A stretch of 23,114 nt of DNA from VRUE01 sp963747765 (GCA_963747765.1 CAVVGH010000010.1:1-23114), one strand, 5' to 3'; numbered from the stretch's first letter, positions 1-8,140 are shown. Numbers and translations are program-made. Notes: generated from the letters alone by a model not told the origin.

Positions 1-1
1 C

Positions 2-30
2 TGCCTTCCCTCGGTCTCGACTTTCGGGAT
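2..30 (+). repeat. Left terminal inverted repeat of the IS
   Basis: It pairs imperfectly with 1495-1525 on the opposite strand. The shared core CTCGACTTTCG is at 16-26 and the shared outer TGCCT at 2-6, with a 2-base offset between core and tip. Confidence 0.6.
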
Positions 31-153
31 CTCGGACCGAATTGCAGGAGACCGGGCACTGACGGCGACGGCATGACCTGCTGACGCGCTGACAAGAATG
101 GGGCGACCGACGGCGAACCCCTCAGGTGTCAACGCCAAGGAGGTCCACCGCCG

Positions 154-1494
154 ATGCCCGCCCTGCCATCTTCGCTCAGCGCTATCGCGTCCCTGCTGCG
201 CCCCGCCTTCACAGCCCCGACCTTCCAGGTCTTCGAGGCGCTGCTGGCGGGCTTCATCTCCCGCGTCGGCGAGCACACCGTGACCGGCATGTGGCAGGCC
301 GCCCGGCTGGCCGGGAAGCTGCATCACTCCCGCGCCCACGACTTCTTCGCCCGTGCCGCCTGGTGCCCGGACCGCCTCGGCCTGCTCGTGCTCGACTTCC
401 TGATCGAGCGCTTCGTGAGCCCCGGGGCGCCGATCACATTCGCCGTCGACGGCACCGTCTTCGGGCGGGCCGGCCGCAAGGTCTTCGGGACGAGCTGGCA
501 CCACGACAGCGCCGCCGCGCCGAGGGGCGGCTTTCGCTTCGGCAACTGCTTCGTCGTGGTCGGGCTCGTGGTGCGGATCGGGGCCCTGGGCGAGCGGGCC
601 TGGTGTTTGCCGGTGCTGTTTCGGCTCTGGCTGCCCACGCCGAAGCCGACGACCGCGTGCCCCGACCCCGAGCGCCGGCCCTCCCAGCAGGACCTCGCCG
701 CAGGGCTTGTAGGGCTGATCGCCGAGCGCTATCCGCAGCGGCGGATCGACGTCGTCGGGGACTCGGCCTTCGCCTGCAAGGCGATGGCGCCTGTCGCCGA
801 TCGCGTCACCTTGACCTCGAGGCTGCGATCGAGCGCCGTGATCCACGGCCCCAAGCCGCCGCCCACCGGGCGCCGCGGGCGGCCCCGGGTAAAGGGCGAG
901 CGTCTCGGCACCCCGGCCGAGATCGCCGCGGGGGCGGGGCAGAGCGAGTGGCGGCGCCTCGCGGTCCGCGGGCGGGGCGAGGTCATGGCGCTCGTCGTGG
1001 AGGGCCTTTGGCACTCGGTCTTCGGCCCGCGGGCGGTGCGGGTGGTGATCGTCCGCGAGCCCACCGACACCGAGGGCTACCGGATCGCGCTGATCACAAC
1101 CGACCTCGAGGCGCAGGCGGCCGAGATCATCGCCCGCTACGCCGACCGCTGGGCGATCGAGGTCGCCTTCCAGGACGCCAAGCAGACGGTCGGGGTGGGC
1201 GAGGCCCGCAACCGGGTCCGCCCGGCGGTCGAGCGCACCGTGCCCTTCGGCCTGCTCTGCCAGAGCCTGGCGATCGCCTGGTACGCGCTTCACGCGGACC
1301 CCGCCGCCGATGTCGATCGTCGCCGGCGGACGGCGCCCTGGTACTCCCAAAAGCGCGATCCCTCGATGCTCGACGTGCTCTGCGCTCTCCGCCGCGAGCT
1401 GATCAGAGCAGAATTTCGCCAAGGAGCGGGGCGAGCGCCCTCACGGCGACAAATACCGGCCCGCCCACCGTCACGCCTGCGAGCGGCGGCGTAG
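154..1494 (+). CDS. IS4-superfamily (IS701-like) DDE transposase, probable 3' frameshift
   Basis: This is the enzyme that cuts and rejoins the IS ends. The predicted catalytic acids are D99 (in FAVDGT), D203 (in VVGDSAF) and E336. E336 sits in the exact IS4-family signature Y-(2)-R-(3)-E-(6)-K, as Y329, R332, E336 and K343. The ATG start is supported by AAGGAGG at 137-143. The reading frame is convincing to about residue 421. After the TTT at 1414-1416 this frame becomes Arg/Pro/Ser-rich, with many codons ending in A. The neighbouring frame from 1415 reads KERGERPHGDKYRPAH with normal G/C-ending codons, so one extra base at 1411-1420 is likely. The shifted frame then runs through the right repeat, so the original stop is unclear. 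All catalytic residues precede the shift, so activity may be retained. IS701 membership rather than another IS4 branch is a family-level judgement. Confidence 0.88.
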   Translation: MPALPSSLSAIASLLRPAFTAPTFQVFEALLAGFISRVGEHTVTGMWQAARLAGKLHHSRAHDFFARAAWCPDRLGLLVLDFLIERFVSPGAPITFAVDGTVFGRAGRKVFGTSWHHDSAAAPRGGFRFGNCFVVVGLVVRIGALGERAWCLPVLFRLWLPTPKPTTACPDPERRPSQQDLAAGLVGLIAERYPQRRIDVVGDSAFACKAMAPVADRVTLTSRLRSSAVIHGPKPPPTGRRGRPRVKGERLGTPAEIAAGAGQSEWRRLAVRGRGEVMALVVEGLWHSVFGPRAVRVVIVREPTDTEGYRIALITTDLEAQAAEIIARYADRWAIEVAFQDAKQTVGVGEARNRVRPAVERTVPFGLLCQSLAIAWYALHADPAADVDRRRRTAPWYSQKRDPSMLDVLCALRRELIRAEFRQGAGRAPSRRQIPARPPSRLRAAA

Positions 1495-1525
1495 GTCACG
1501 AAAGTCGAGCTCGGTCCGTCAGGCA
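1495..1525 (-). repeat. Right terminal inverted repeat of the IS
   Basis: It is the imperfect reverse complement of 2-30 and begins directly after the transposase stop at 1492-1494. The 11-bp core is at 1499-1509. Confidence 0.6.
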
Positions 1526-1556
1526 CGAAAAAAAGTGCCGATTTCTCAGGGAAATC
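1522..1556 (-). terminator. Two small hairpins with a T run, possible terminator for the minus-strand membrane gene
   Basis: Read on the minus strand past the stop of the gene ending at 1611, GATTTC and GAAATC form a 6-bp stem (1540-1545 with 1551-1556). Five bases later comes a run of seven T, itself flanked by GGCAC/GTGCC (1522-1526 with 1535-1539). The stems are short and the T run does not follow immediately, so this is tentative. The stretch 1557-1610 shows nothing else recognisable. Confidence 0.3.
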
Positions 1557-1610
1557 ATGTCATGCCGGAGGCGTGGCAGGCCGAGCAGCGCTGGTTGGCC
1601 GTCCACGCGG

Positions 1611-3371
1611 CTATCGGCAGACGCGCGCCAGCTGGGAGGCTTCGACTTGCAGGTACCAGGGGTAGCGGGGGGCGGCATCGCGGGGAACGCGCAGGATCGT
1701 CACCGAGTCGCCGGGAGCCCCTTCGGTGGGAACGGGGTATTCGCCGGTGGCGAAGCGGCGCAGCGAGAAGGTCGCCTTCGGGCCCGGCGCCAGCTCGATC
1801 CGAGTCAGGCCGGGCGATAGGGGCACCTCGGGGCTGGCCGACGACCCCCCTGCCGGGGCGCCGGACGGTAACGCGACGCAGTTTTCCCCGGCGTCGCGAG
1901 CGTCGAAGCCGCCGAGCCGGGTGAGCGTCGAGAGAGGAAGGGCGTGGGAGAGGACGACGTCCGCCTGGCGGCGGCCGTAGTCGGGCGCGGCGGCGAGCTC
2001 GGCGGGCGTGTAGGCGGGCGAGCCGTATTCCCGCACGGCGTCCAGGTACTTGCCGGCCTGCACGTCGATCAGCGTCGGCGTGCCGGCGAGCTCGGGGCTG
2101 AGCAGGAACCCGGGGTCCACGGTGCGCTGGGCGATTTCGATCCCAGCCACGTCGGCCCGGGTGAGCACCGACGTGCGTTCGAAGGAGCTCTTGCCGTCCT
2201 TGAGCACGACCAGGTTCACCGCTACCGCGAGAACGACCACGGCGGCGCAGACGCCAAGCGCCCGCCTGCCGAAGCGCACCCCCTGCAGCAGATTGGCGAG
2301 CAGGAGAAGAACCAGCACGCAGCCCACGTACTGGTAGCGGCTCGACGTGGGGTCCCGTCCCGGGATCTGGTTGAAGGCGGTGAGGAACCAGTTGGCGGCG
2401 GCCACCGCAGCAACCGGCCAGAGCCCCGGAGCGAAGCCCGGCTTTCGCACCTGCCGGTAGGCGAAGAGGGCCACCAGCGCGACGAGGATCGCGCGCCCCC
2501 AGGACGGGTCGGTCGAGTCTCCGAACGGCGTCGTGCCAAGGCCGAACAGCGCGCCGGTCGCGACGGCCATCGATTCCGCCACGAACCGGGGCGAGGCCAG
2601 CACGTTGCGAAGCGACACATGCGTTTCGGCTTCCGATCCCCATCCCAGGTACCAGGCGGCGTAGAGGATCACCGGCACCACAAGCACATAGGCCCGGCCA
2701 AGACCGCGCGTGCGCCGTTTCTGGAAGAGGTCGACGGCGGCGGCAGCCAAAAAGGGGATGCCCAGGCTGGAGCAACCGAGGGAAAGGGCCAGGAATAAAC
2801 AGGCGGCGATGTCGCCGTTTCGATCGTCGCGATCGAGCGCGACCAGCATCGCGAGGCCGAAGAGCATGGACCCAGCGAGCGTGATCTCAAACGGCCACAG
2901 CAACACCTCCCAGGCCGGGCCGAGGAAGAGGAGAAGGAGGGCGGCGAACAGGGCAAGCCACGGCCCGGCGCGGCGCCGCACATAGACGAACAGCAGGGCG
3001 GCGGTCGTGGCAAGGGCAACCGCCTGCAGCACGAATTCCGGTCTCGCGGAGGTCATGCCAAACACCCGCAGGAACAGTTGCTCGATGAGGACCGGGATAA
3101 CCACCAGGTGCTCGTTGTGCGGCCTGAACAGGGAATCTGCCGTGAAGGCGCGCCGGTTCATCAGGAAATCCCACGTGTCCTGAAGGAAGGTCATCTCCCG
3201 CGTGAGCAGGATCAGCAGCGCCACCGCCCCGGCAAGCGCGAGACCGAGCAGCACCGCGGGCGCATTGCGATTCAGGCGGTCCATGGCGCTGCGGGAGTGT
3301 ATTGGCGGCGCCCGTCGATCTCCGCCCCTCCAGAGCTCCGGGGCGGGAAGCTTCACCGCCTCAATAGACAT
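1611..3371 (-). CDS. Polytopic membrane protein, GT-C-like, with C-terminal soluble domain
   Basis: I do not recognise a named family. The protein has many hydrophobic segments from about residue 38 to 385 (the first ending in ALLILLT), followed by a non-hydrophobic C-terminal part of about 190 residues. The loop after the first membrane segment carries two aspartates in QDTWDF and then FRPHNEHLVV. An acidic loop at this place is typical of GT-C glycosyltransferases that use polyprenyl-phosphate sugars outside the membrane, so that role is inferred. The ATG at 3371 gives 586 residues. ATG at 3284 (residue 30) is an equally good start, because the first 29 residues look unstructured and neither start has a clear ribosome binding site. 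With the longer start, only 36 bp separate it from the divergent coiled-coil gene. Confidence 0.8.
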   Translation of the reverse strand: MSIEAVKLPAPELWRGGDRRAPPIHSRSAMDRLNRNAPAVLLGLALAGAVALLILLTREMTFLQDTWDFLMNRRAFTADSLFRPHNEHLVVIPVLIEQLFLRVFGMTSARPEFVLQAVALATTAALLFVYVRRRAGPWLALFAALLLLFLGPAWEVLLWPFEITLAGSMLFGLAMLVALDRDDRNGDIAACLFLALSLGCSSLGIPFLAAAAVDLFQKRRTRGLGRAYVLVVPVILYAAWYLGWGSEAETHVSLRNVLASPRFVAESMAVATGALFGLGTTPFGDSTDPSWGRAILVALVALFAYRQVRKPGFAPGLWPVAAVAAANWFLTAFNQIPGRDPTSSRYQYVGCVLVLLLLANLLQGVRFGRRALGVCAAVVVLAVAVNLVVLKDGKSSFERTSVLTRADVAGIEIAQRTVDPGFLLSPELAGTPTLIDVQAGKYLDAVREYGSPAYTPAELAAAPDYGRRQADVVLSHALPLSTLTRLGGFDARDAGENCVALPSGAPAGGSSASPEVPLSPGLTRIELAPGPKATFSLRRFATGEYPVPTEGAPGDSVTILRVPRDAAPRYPWYLQVEASQLARVCR

Positions 3372-3407
3372 GGGTGCGCAGGCAGACTGCGGCTAGACTC
3401 CGCCCGG

Positions 3408-3689
3408 ATGGCTCGCCAGGCGATATCGACGGACCCCCGCGCCTCTGACGGGCAGAGCGATGAGGATTTGCGCGAGGAGCTCGCGCGCAAGGATCAGGAG
3501 ATTCTCAGGCTGCGCGACCTGCTGATCAGCAAGGACGTGGAACTCGGCGCGGCGAAGGGACGACTCGCCGAGCTCGACGAACGATCGCGGCGGGCATCGG
3601 CCATGGCGGCGCTGATCCAAGCCCGCGTTCCAGGTCTCGGACGGGTGCTCGGGAAAGCCCTGCGCGTGCTTCGCAGCCGGCAGGCCTAA
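3408..3689 (+). CDS. Small coiled-coil protein upstream of a GT2
   Basis: This is a 93-residue hypothetical protein. Residues about 18-62 are highly charged, with a heptad-like pattern (DEDLREELARKDQEILRLRD and following), as expected of a coiled coil. The tail is basic and moderately hydrophobic (GRVLGKALRVLRSRQA). The same frame is open further upstream to 3078, but that stretch lies over the start of the opposite gene, so the ATG at 3408 is preferred. TAGACT at 3394-3399, 8 bases before the ATG, could be a -10 box giving a leaderless transcript. The stop is 12 bp before the GT2 start, indicating co-transcription. It may tether or oligomerise the GT; that is inference only. Confidence 0.65.
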   Translation: MARQAISTDPRASDGQSDEDLREELARKDQEILRLRDLLISKDVELGAAKGRLAELDERSRRASAMAALIQARVPGLGRVLGKALRVLRSRQA

Positions 3690-3701
3690 GCGGCCAAGCC
3701 C

Positions 3702-5354
3702 ATGCCGCGCTTCTCGATCGTCACCCCGGTCTACGAAACGTCCCCGGCAGTGCTGCGCAAGATGCTGCGCTCGGTGCAGCGGCAGAGCTGCGCGGACTGG
3801 GAGCTGTGCCTGGTCGACGACGGCTCCCGCCAGCCGCACGCGCGCGAGATCCTCGCCACGGCGCAGGCCAAGGACAACCGCATCCGCGTCAAGCACCGCG
3901 AGGAGAACGCCGGCATCGTCGTCGCCTCGAACGACGCCCTGGAGATGGCGCGCGGCGAGTTCGTCGCCCTGCTCGACCACGACGACGAGCTGCACCCCGA
4001 CGCGCTCGCGCACGTCGCCGAGGCGATCGAGGCCACCCCCGACGCCGATTACGTCTACACCGACGAGGACAAGATCGACCTGCGCGGGCACCACTCGGCG
4101 CCCTTCTTCAAGCCCGACTGGTCACCGGAGCGGATGCGCACGCAGATGTACACCTGCCACCTCAGCGTGCTGCGGCGCTCCCTGGTCGAAGAGGTGGGTG
4201 GCTTCGACCCCGACTTCCAGGGCTCCCAGGACTGGGACCTCGTCCTGAAGGTGACCGAGCGGGCCCGCTCCGTCGTCCACGTGCCGCGGGTCCTCTACCA
4301 CTGGCGCATGCTCGAGACCTCGGCGGCGAGCGCAGCCGACGCCAAGCCGTGGGCCTTCGAAGCCGGTGTCCGGGCCGTGCAGGCCCACTGCGAGCGCATC
4401 GGCCTGCCCGCCGAGGTGGAGATGGACGAGGCCGACCCCGGTGTCCTGCACCTCAACCCAAAGCTGGAGCGGGAACCGCTGGTCAGCATCGTCCTGCCGA
4501 CGGCCGGCCAGGTGCGCGACGTGCGCTTCGAGCCGGTCGTCCTGGTCGTCAACTGCGTGCGCGGCATCGTCGAGAAATCGACCTACGAGAACTACGAGAT
4601 CGTCGTCGTCGCCGACGAGTCGGTCGAACCGGCCATCGAGGAGGAGCTGCGGGCGATCGCCGGCGAGCGGCTGCGCTGGGTGCCCTTCGAGGGGCCCTTC
4701 GACTTCTCGGCGAAGATCAACCTGGGCGCCGTCCACAGCGAGGGCGAGCACCTGCTGCTGCTCAACGACGACATCGACGTGACGACTCCCGAATGGCTCG
4801 AGCGGATGGTGATGTACTCCGCGCACGAGGGGATCGGCGCGGTGGGCGCCAGGCTCGTCTGGGGGGACACGCGGCTGCAGCACGTCGGCCTCGGCTTCGA
4901 AAACGGCCTCCCCGACCACATCTACCGGGGCTTCGCCGGCGACTTCACCGGCTACATGAACGCGGTGCGGATCGCCCGCAACTGCCTGGGGGTGACCGGC
5001 GCCTGCATGATGACCCCGCGCAGCGTGTTCGACGAGCTGGGCGGGCTGACGTCGGATTTCCCGGTCAACTTCAACGACGTCGACTACTGCCTGAAGGTGC
5101 ACCGCCGCGGCCGCCGCATCGTCTACGACCCGGACCTGATCCTCTTCCACTTCGAGTCCTCGAGCCGCGTCGCCGAGGTCGAGGAATGGGAGTTCCACCG
5201 GCTGGTGGAGCGCTGGCGGCACTTCGCGGCCGTCGACCCGTTCGGCAATCCGCACCTGTATCGGGGACTGCCGCGGCTCTCCTCGCACCTCGCCTGGACG
5301 CGCCGCCGCTGGCGGCGCCTACCCGGGCGCCTGCGGCGCGGGCTGCCGGCCTGA
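3702..5354 (+). CDS. Two-domain family 2 glycosyltransferase
   Basis: This is a cytoplasmic GT-A-fold enzyme with two consecutive GT2 domains. Domain 1 (about 1-235) has SIVTPVYE, VDDGS at 38-42, the metal-binding DHDD at 92-95, SQDWDL at 175-180 and HW at 200-201. Domain 2 (about 255-520) begins with VSIVLPT, has LNDDIDV at 354-360, NFNDVDYCLK at 457-466 and HFES at 483-486. Paired GT2 domains of this type occur in O-antigen and rhamnan-type polysaccharide synthesis, where each adds one sugar; the actual donor and acceptor cannot be read from the sequence. Domain 2 has VVADES instead of a VDDGS-like motif. The ATG follows the coiled-coil gene by 12 bp with no obvious ribosome binding site. 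It converges tail-to-tail with the next gene, with one base between the two stops. Confidence 0.93.
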   Translation: MPRFSIVTPVYETSPAVLRKMLRSVQRQSCADWELCLVDDGSRQPHAREILATAQAKDNRIRVKHREENAGIVVASNDALEMARGEFVALLDHDDELHPDALAHVAEAIEATPDADYVYTDEDKIDLRGHHSAPFFKPDWSPERMRTQMYTCHLSVLRRSLVEEVGGFDPDFQGSQDWDLVLKVTERARSVVHVPRVLYHWRMLETSAASAADAKPWAFEAGVRAVQAHCERIGLPAEVEMDEADPGVLHLNPKLEREPLVSIVLPTAGQVRDVRFEPVVLVVNCVRGIVEKSTYENYEIVVVADESVEPAIEEELRAIAGERLRWVPFEGPFDFSAKINLGAVHSEGEHLLLLNDDIDVTTPEWLERMVMYSAHEGIGAVGARLVWGDTRLQHVGLGFENGLPDHIYRGFAGDFTGYMNAVRIARNCLGVTGACMMTPRSVFDELGGLTSDFPVNFNDVDYCLKVHRRGRRIVYDPDLILFHFESSSRVAEVEEWEFHRLVERWRHFAAVDPFGNPHLYRGLPRLSSHLAWTRRRWRRLPGRLRRGLPA

Positions 5355-5355
5355 G

Positions 5356-7092
5356 TCAGGCGGGGGGCGAGGGGGTGAGCGGCTCCTCGCCAGTGGGGGG
5401 CGAGGGGGTGAGCGGCTCCTCGGCGGCGCCGTTTCGCAGCGCGAGGACCCCGAAGCCGACCAGGCTCGCGGCGGCCAGGAGAGCGCCGAGAACCGAGTAG
5501 GCGCTGCCGGGTGGCGGATCGAGTGCCGGGGCATAGATGGCGAGGCTGAGGAGCGCGCCGATGCCGACGAAAACGAGGGCGAAGCGGGGGAAGGCGGCAC
5601 GCAGGCCGGCCACGGCGCCACACATGCCGAGCAGTGGCAGCAAGTAGGACGTGATGTGCACCAGCGTCGTGTCGTTTTCGCCGCCAAAGACGAGTAGGCC
5701 CCAGACGACGGCGCCGATCGCAAGGATGGCAAAGCAGGTGAGGGCGAAGCTCCATTCGGCCGGGTTGCGTGTCCGGCGGCGCCAGGCGACGGCCATCGCC
5801 ACCGGTGCCAGCAACAGCAATCCCATCGACGGAAGCAGGTAGAAGAAGAAGACGATCCGGAAAGCACGAACGATTTCGGTGAGCTTGCCGGTGTCGAAGG
5901 CGGCCCGGAGCGTGTTGTAGGCGTCGCCGTCGCCGATCATCGTTTTGAAGTTGCCCTTCTTGTTCTCGAAGGCGCCGTGGAATCCGGCATCGCCGTAGGC
6001 ATCGAGGATCGCTTCCGTGGTGCTGCGGTCGTCGATTCCGGTTTCGCCGGCAAGCGTCCACTTCGCGAGCCGGTTGCCGGGTGGGCTGTCGTACTTCTGG
6101 AACGCGGACCAGGGCGCCATCACGGCGATCCCGACGGCCAAACCCACGCCGAGCCAGCGCCAGCTCGGGAGCCCGCGATAGGCGGCCACGGCAGCAAGAG
6201 GAACGATCCCGAACACGCTTGAGCCGTGCCCCATCATGGCCAGCCCGCAGAGCCCGGCAATCAGCGCCGCCGCCCAGAGGCTGCGGCGGATCCCTGACCA
6301 CAGCGGGGTCATCACCAGCGCCGCCACGGCAAGGAGCATCGCGGCCGGCAGCAGCTTTGGCCAGACGAAGAACCCGTTGACGATCGCCAGATCGCTGACC
6401 AGCACCGCGACCATCGCCAGCCCCCGGGTGAGGCGGCCGAGCCTGGCGGCAACCAGCAGTGCCCACAAGCCGACGATCCACAGTTGCTGGAGCACCACGC
6501 CGAGCACCTGGTAGTTGAGCCCTTTGACGTCCCAGCCGAAGGCCCGCTGAGACAGCACGTAGCCGACCTGCAGCGGCGGCCTGTCGCTGACCAGCCATTC
6601 CCCCGGAAAGATCGGCGGCACCCCATCGTGACCGTGCTTGAAGAACCATTCCGCGAAGAAGATCGGGATCTGGTTGTCGCCCGGCAGCGGGTGCGAGAAC
6701 CGGGTCGTGGCCGTGATGAGCGGGGTGTCTGTGCCGCCGTGGACGAACCCCAGGAAGAGGACGAAGGCGGAGCCAAGGGCCCAAAGCGCCAGTGGTGTCC
6801 CAATCCGCCTGAGCAGGGCGCTCTCCAGCTGGCCGCCATAGAGGGACCAGACGATCAGCGGGATCGACCCAAGGAGAACGAAGTAGGAGAAGGATTCGCC
6901 CGCAACCGGGTCGGCGTAGTACGCCCAAAAGCTGAGCAACCCCACCGCACCGCTCGCGGCCAGGCCGATCGCCAGCAGAACAGGCAGGTTCCGCACCCCG
7001 ATTCGAGCTGCGCAGAGAATCGCAGCTGCCAGCGGCAGGCCGGTTAGAACCAGTCGCACCATCAACAACAGGAGCAGTTCCCCTGTATCCAC
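5356..7092 (-). CDS. Polytopic membrane protein, GT-C-like, with duplicated Pro-rich C-terminus
   Basis: This is a 578-residue multi-span membrane protein. Hydrophobic segments run from residue 5 to about 555. A long loop at about 128-180 contains RFSHPLPGDNQIPIFFAEWF and DRPPLQVGY, reminiscent of the acidic first loop of PMT/ArnT-like GT-C enzymes. No family is recognised with confidence; sugar transfer from a lipid carrier is inferred from context. The start is GTG at 7092, with GGGAG about 12 bases upstream; ATG at residue 11 (7062) is an alternative. The last 21 residues are two near-copies of EEPLTPSPP encoded by a 33-bp tandem duplication at 5362-5422. Its 147-bp upstream region is shared with the divergent methyltransferase gene. 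Confidence 0.82.
   Translation of the reverse strand: MDTGELLLLLMVRLVLTGLPLAAAILCAARIGVRNLPVLLAIGLAASGAVGLLSFWAYYADPVAGESFSYFVLLGSIPLIVWSLYGGQLESALLRRIGTPLALWALGSAFVLFLGFVHGGTDTPLITATTRFSHPLPGDNQIPIFFAEWFFKHGHDGVPPIFPGEWLVSDRPPLQVGYVLSQRAFGWDVKGLNYQVLGVVLQQLWIVGLWALLVAARLGRLTRGLAMVAVLVSDLAIVNGFFVWPKLLPAAMLLAVAALVMTPLWSGIRRSLWAAALIAGLCGLAMMGHGSSVFGIVPLAAVAAYRGLPSWRWLGVGLAVGIAVMAPWSAFQKYDSPPGNRLAKWTLAGETGIDDRSTTEAILDAYGDAGFHGAFENKKGNFKTMIGDGDAYNTLRAAFDTGKLTEIVRAFRIVFFFYLLPSMGLLLLAPVAMAVAWRRRTRNPAEWSFALTCFAILAIGAVVWGLLVFGGENDTTLVHITSYLLPLLGMCGAVAGLRAAFPRFALVFVGIGALLSLAIYAPALDPPPGSAYSVLGALLAAASLVGFGVLALRNGAAEEPLTPSPPTGEEPLTPSPPA
5362..5422 (-). repeat. 28-bp direct repeat (period 33 bp) inside the 3' end of a membrane-protein gene
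   Basis: The 28 bases at 5362-5389 recur exactly at 5395-5422, separated by CCAGT. The 33-bp period equals 11 codons, so the reading frame is kept and the encoded tail is duplicated. Confidence 0.9.
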
Positions 7093-7239
7093 CCGCTAGG
7101 GCGCTCCCTGAACGGACCCGTGCTCAGGCACAAATCCCACCGATGAGCGCCGCCGCCTGCATCGGCGGTAGGTTCGCATACTCGGCCGGGCCACCCCAGG
7201 GCCGCGATATCAACAAATCCAAGGAGCAAGTCGCCCCAG

Positions 7240-7809
7240 ATGAACTACGAGCGCCTCTACTCATACCGCTTCCGCGGCATCGACCAGGACGGAAGGATCG
7301 CCGTCTGGCGGGAGATCAGTCCCCACGTCCACGGCCTGATGGGAAACCCCCAGAAGGTTCTCGATCCGGCGGCGGGGCGCGGCGAGTTCATCGGCGCGGT
7401 GCCGGCCAAAGAGACCTGGGCGGTCGACGAGGTCTCCTATCCGGAGGCGGCTCACAAGTCCGACACCACCGTCATCACGTCCTCGATCATGGACGCCGAG
7501 CTTCCCGAAGGCCACTTCGACGGCGTCTTCGTCTCCAACTTTCTCGAGCACCTGCGCGACCAAGAGGCGATCGCCTCCTTCCTCGAACGGATGCACCGCG
7601 CGATGGAGAGCGGCGGGCGGATCGCCATCATGGGCCCGAACTTTCGCTACTGCGCTGGCGAGTACTGGGACTGCGCCGATCACTACGTCGCGCTGACCCA
7701 CGTGGCGATCGGCGAGCACCTCTACGCCGCCGGCTTCGAGCCGATCCGGATCATTCCCCGCTACCTGCCCTACTCCTTCCGGGGCATCCTCCCCCCTCCC
7801 CAACGCTGA
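7240..7809 (+). CDS. Class I SAM-dependent methyltransferase, 3' end frameshifted
   Basis: A probable small-molecule or glycan methyltransferase. Motif I is VLDPAAGRGEF (about 40-50), followed by an acidic strand end (AVDEVSY), then the motif IV region GVFVSNFLEHL and GGRIAIMGPNFRY. ATG at 7240 has AAGGAG at 7221-7226. This frame stops at 7807-7809 after PPPQR. The next frame continues without interruption as PPSPTLTRTYLKMPLAWRLL to a stop at 7887-7889, with typical codon use and a hydrophobic/basic end expected of this protein type. One additional C in the six-C run at 7791-7796 would join them into about 216 residues. Either the gene is broken or the run was miscounted in sequencing. It converges on the GT2/epimerase operon, which may supply its substrate. 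Confidence 0.85.
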   Translation: MNYERLYSYRFRGIDQDGRIAVWREISPHVHGLMGNPQKVLDPAAGRGEFIGAVPAKETWAVDEVSYPEAAHKSDTTVITSSIMDAELPEGHFDGVFVSNFLEHLRDQEAIASFLERMHRAMESGGRIAIMGPNFRYCAGEYWDCADHYVALTHVAIGEHLYAAGFEPIRIIPRYLPYSFRGILPPPQR

Positions 7810-7889
7810 CCAGGACGTACCTGAAGATGCCCCTCGCCTGGCGGCTGCTGGGCAAGCAGTTCCTGGTGATCGGCCGCAAAGAGGACTGA
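7791..7889 (+). other. Detached C-terminal coding segment of the methyltransferase (out of frame)
   Basis: These bases encode the probable natural C-terminus, ending LLGKQFLVIGRKED, in the frame next to the main methyltransferase frame. They have no start signal of their own and G/C-ending codons dominate, consistent with coding sequence separated by a single-base indel in the C run at 7791-7796. Confidence 0.7.
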
Positions 7890-7996
7890 TGGGTATCCGG
7901 TTGGCACGCGGCCGCACGCTCCCACGCGCCGCCTAGGCCACACCGCTCAGGGCCGACCGGCCCATCCATAAGAACATTCCTTCGATTGATGAGAAA

Positions 7997-8057
7997 ACAG
8001 CCTCCCCGTGTTTGCCCTCCACACCTGCGAGTAGGAGGGCAAACAGGGGGAGGCTGT
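7997..8057. terminator. Large hairpin with 24-bp stem in a convergent intergenic region
   Basis: Arms at 7997-8020 and 8034-8057 pair at 23 of 24 positions (one G-G mismatch) around a 13-base loop. It lies 107 bp after the methyltransferase C-terminal segment and before the converging operon, so it could end transcription from either side. There is no T run on either strand, so it may instead be a palindromic repeat or a small mobile-element relic. Confidence 0.6.
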
Positions 8058-8140
8058 GTAGGGACCAGGCGATTGGGATCTAGAGGAGGGCTGTTACGCA
8101 CGGCTGCGGCCGCTGGGGTGGCCGGATCGCAGCGGACACG

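Larger units (their letters stand above)
1..1525 (+). mobile_element. IS4/IS701-type insertion sequence, left end at or beyond the window edge
   Basis: A DDE transposase gene is flanked by imperfect inverted repeats. The left repeat lies at about 2-30 and the right at about 1495-1525. They share a perfect 11-bp core (16-26 against 1499-1509 reversed) and the outer pentamer TGCCT (2-6 against 1521-1525 reversed). Because the left repeat starts at base 2, the true left tip may lie outside the window, so no target-site duplication can be judged. A sequence that starts inside an IS is also what an assembly broken at a repeated element looks like. The right boundary is approximate, since an A-rich hairpin follows immediately. 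Confidence 0.75.

Noticed and set aside
126..1820. A 564-codon plus-strand frame overlapping the transposase
   Set aside because: Arg/Pro/Ala-rich shadow; the DDE motifs and the ribosome binding site belong to the frame starting at 154.
3806..5500. A 564-codon plus-strand frame overlapping the two-domain GT2
   Set aside because: Arg/Gly/Pro-rich out-of-frame reading without motifs; GT2 motifs are in the 3702 frame.
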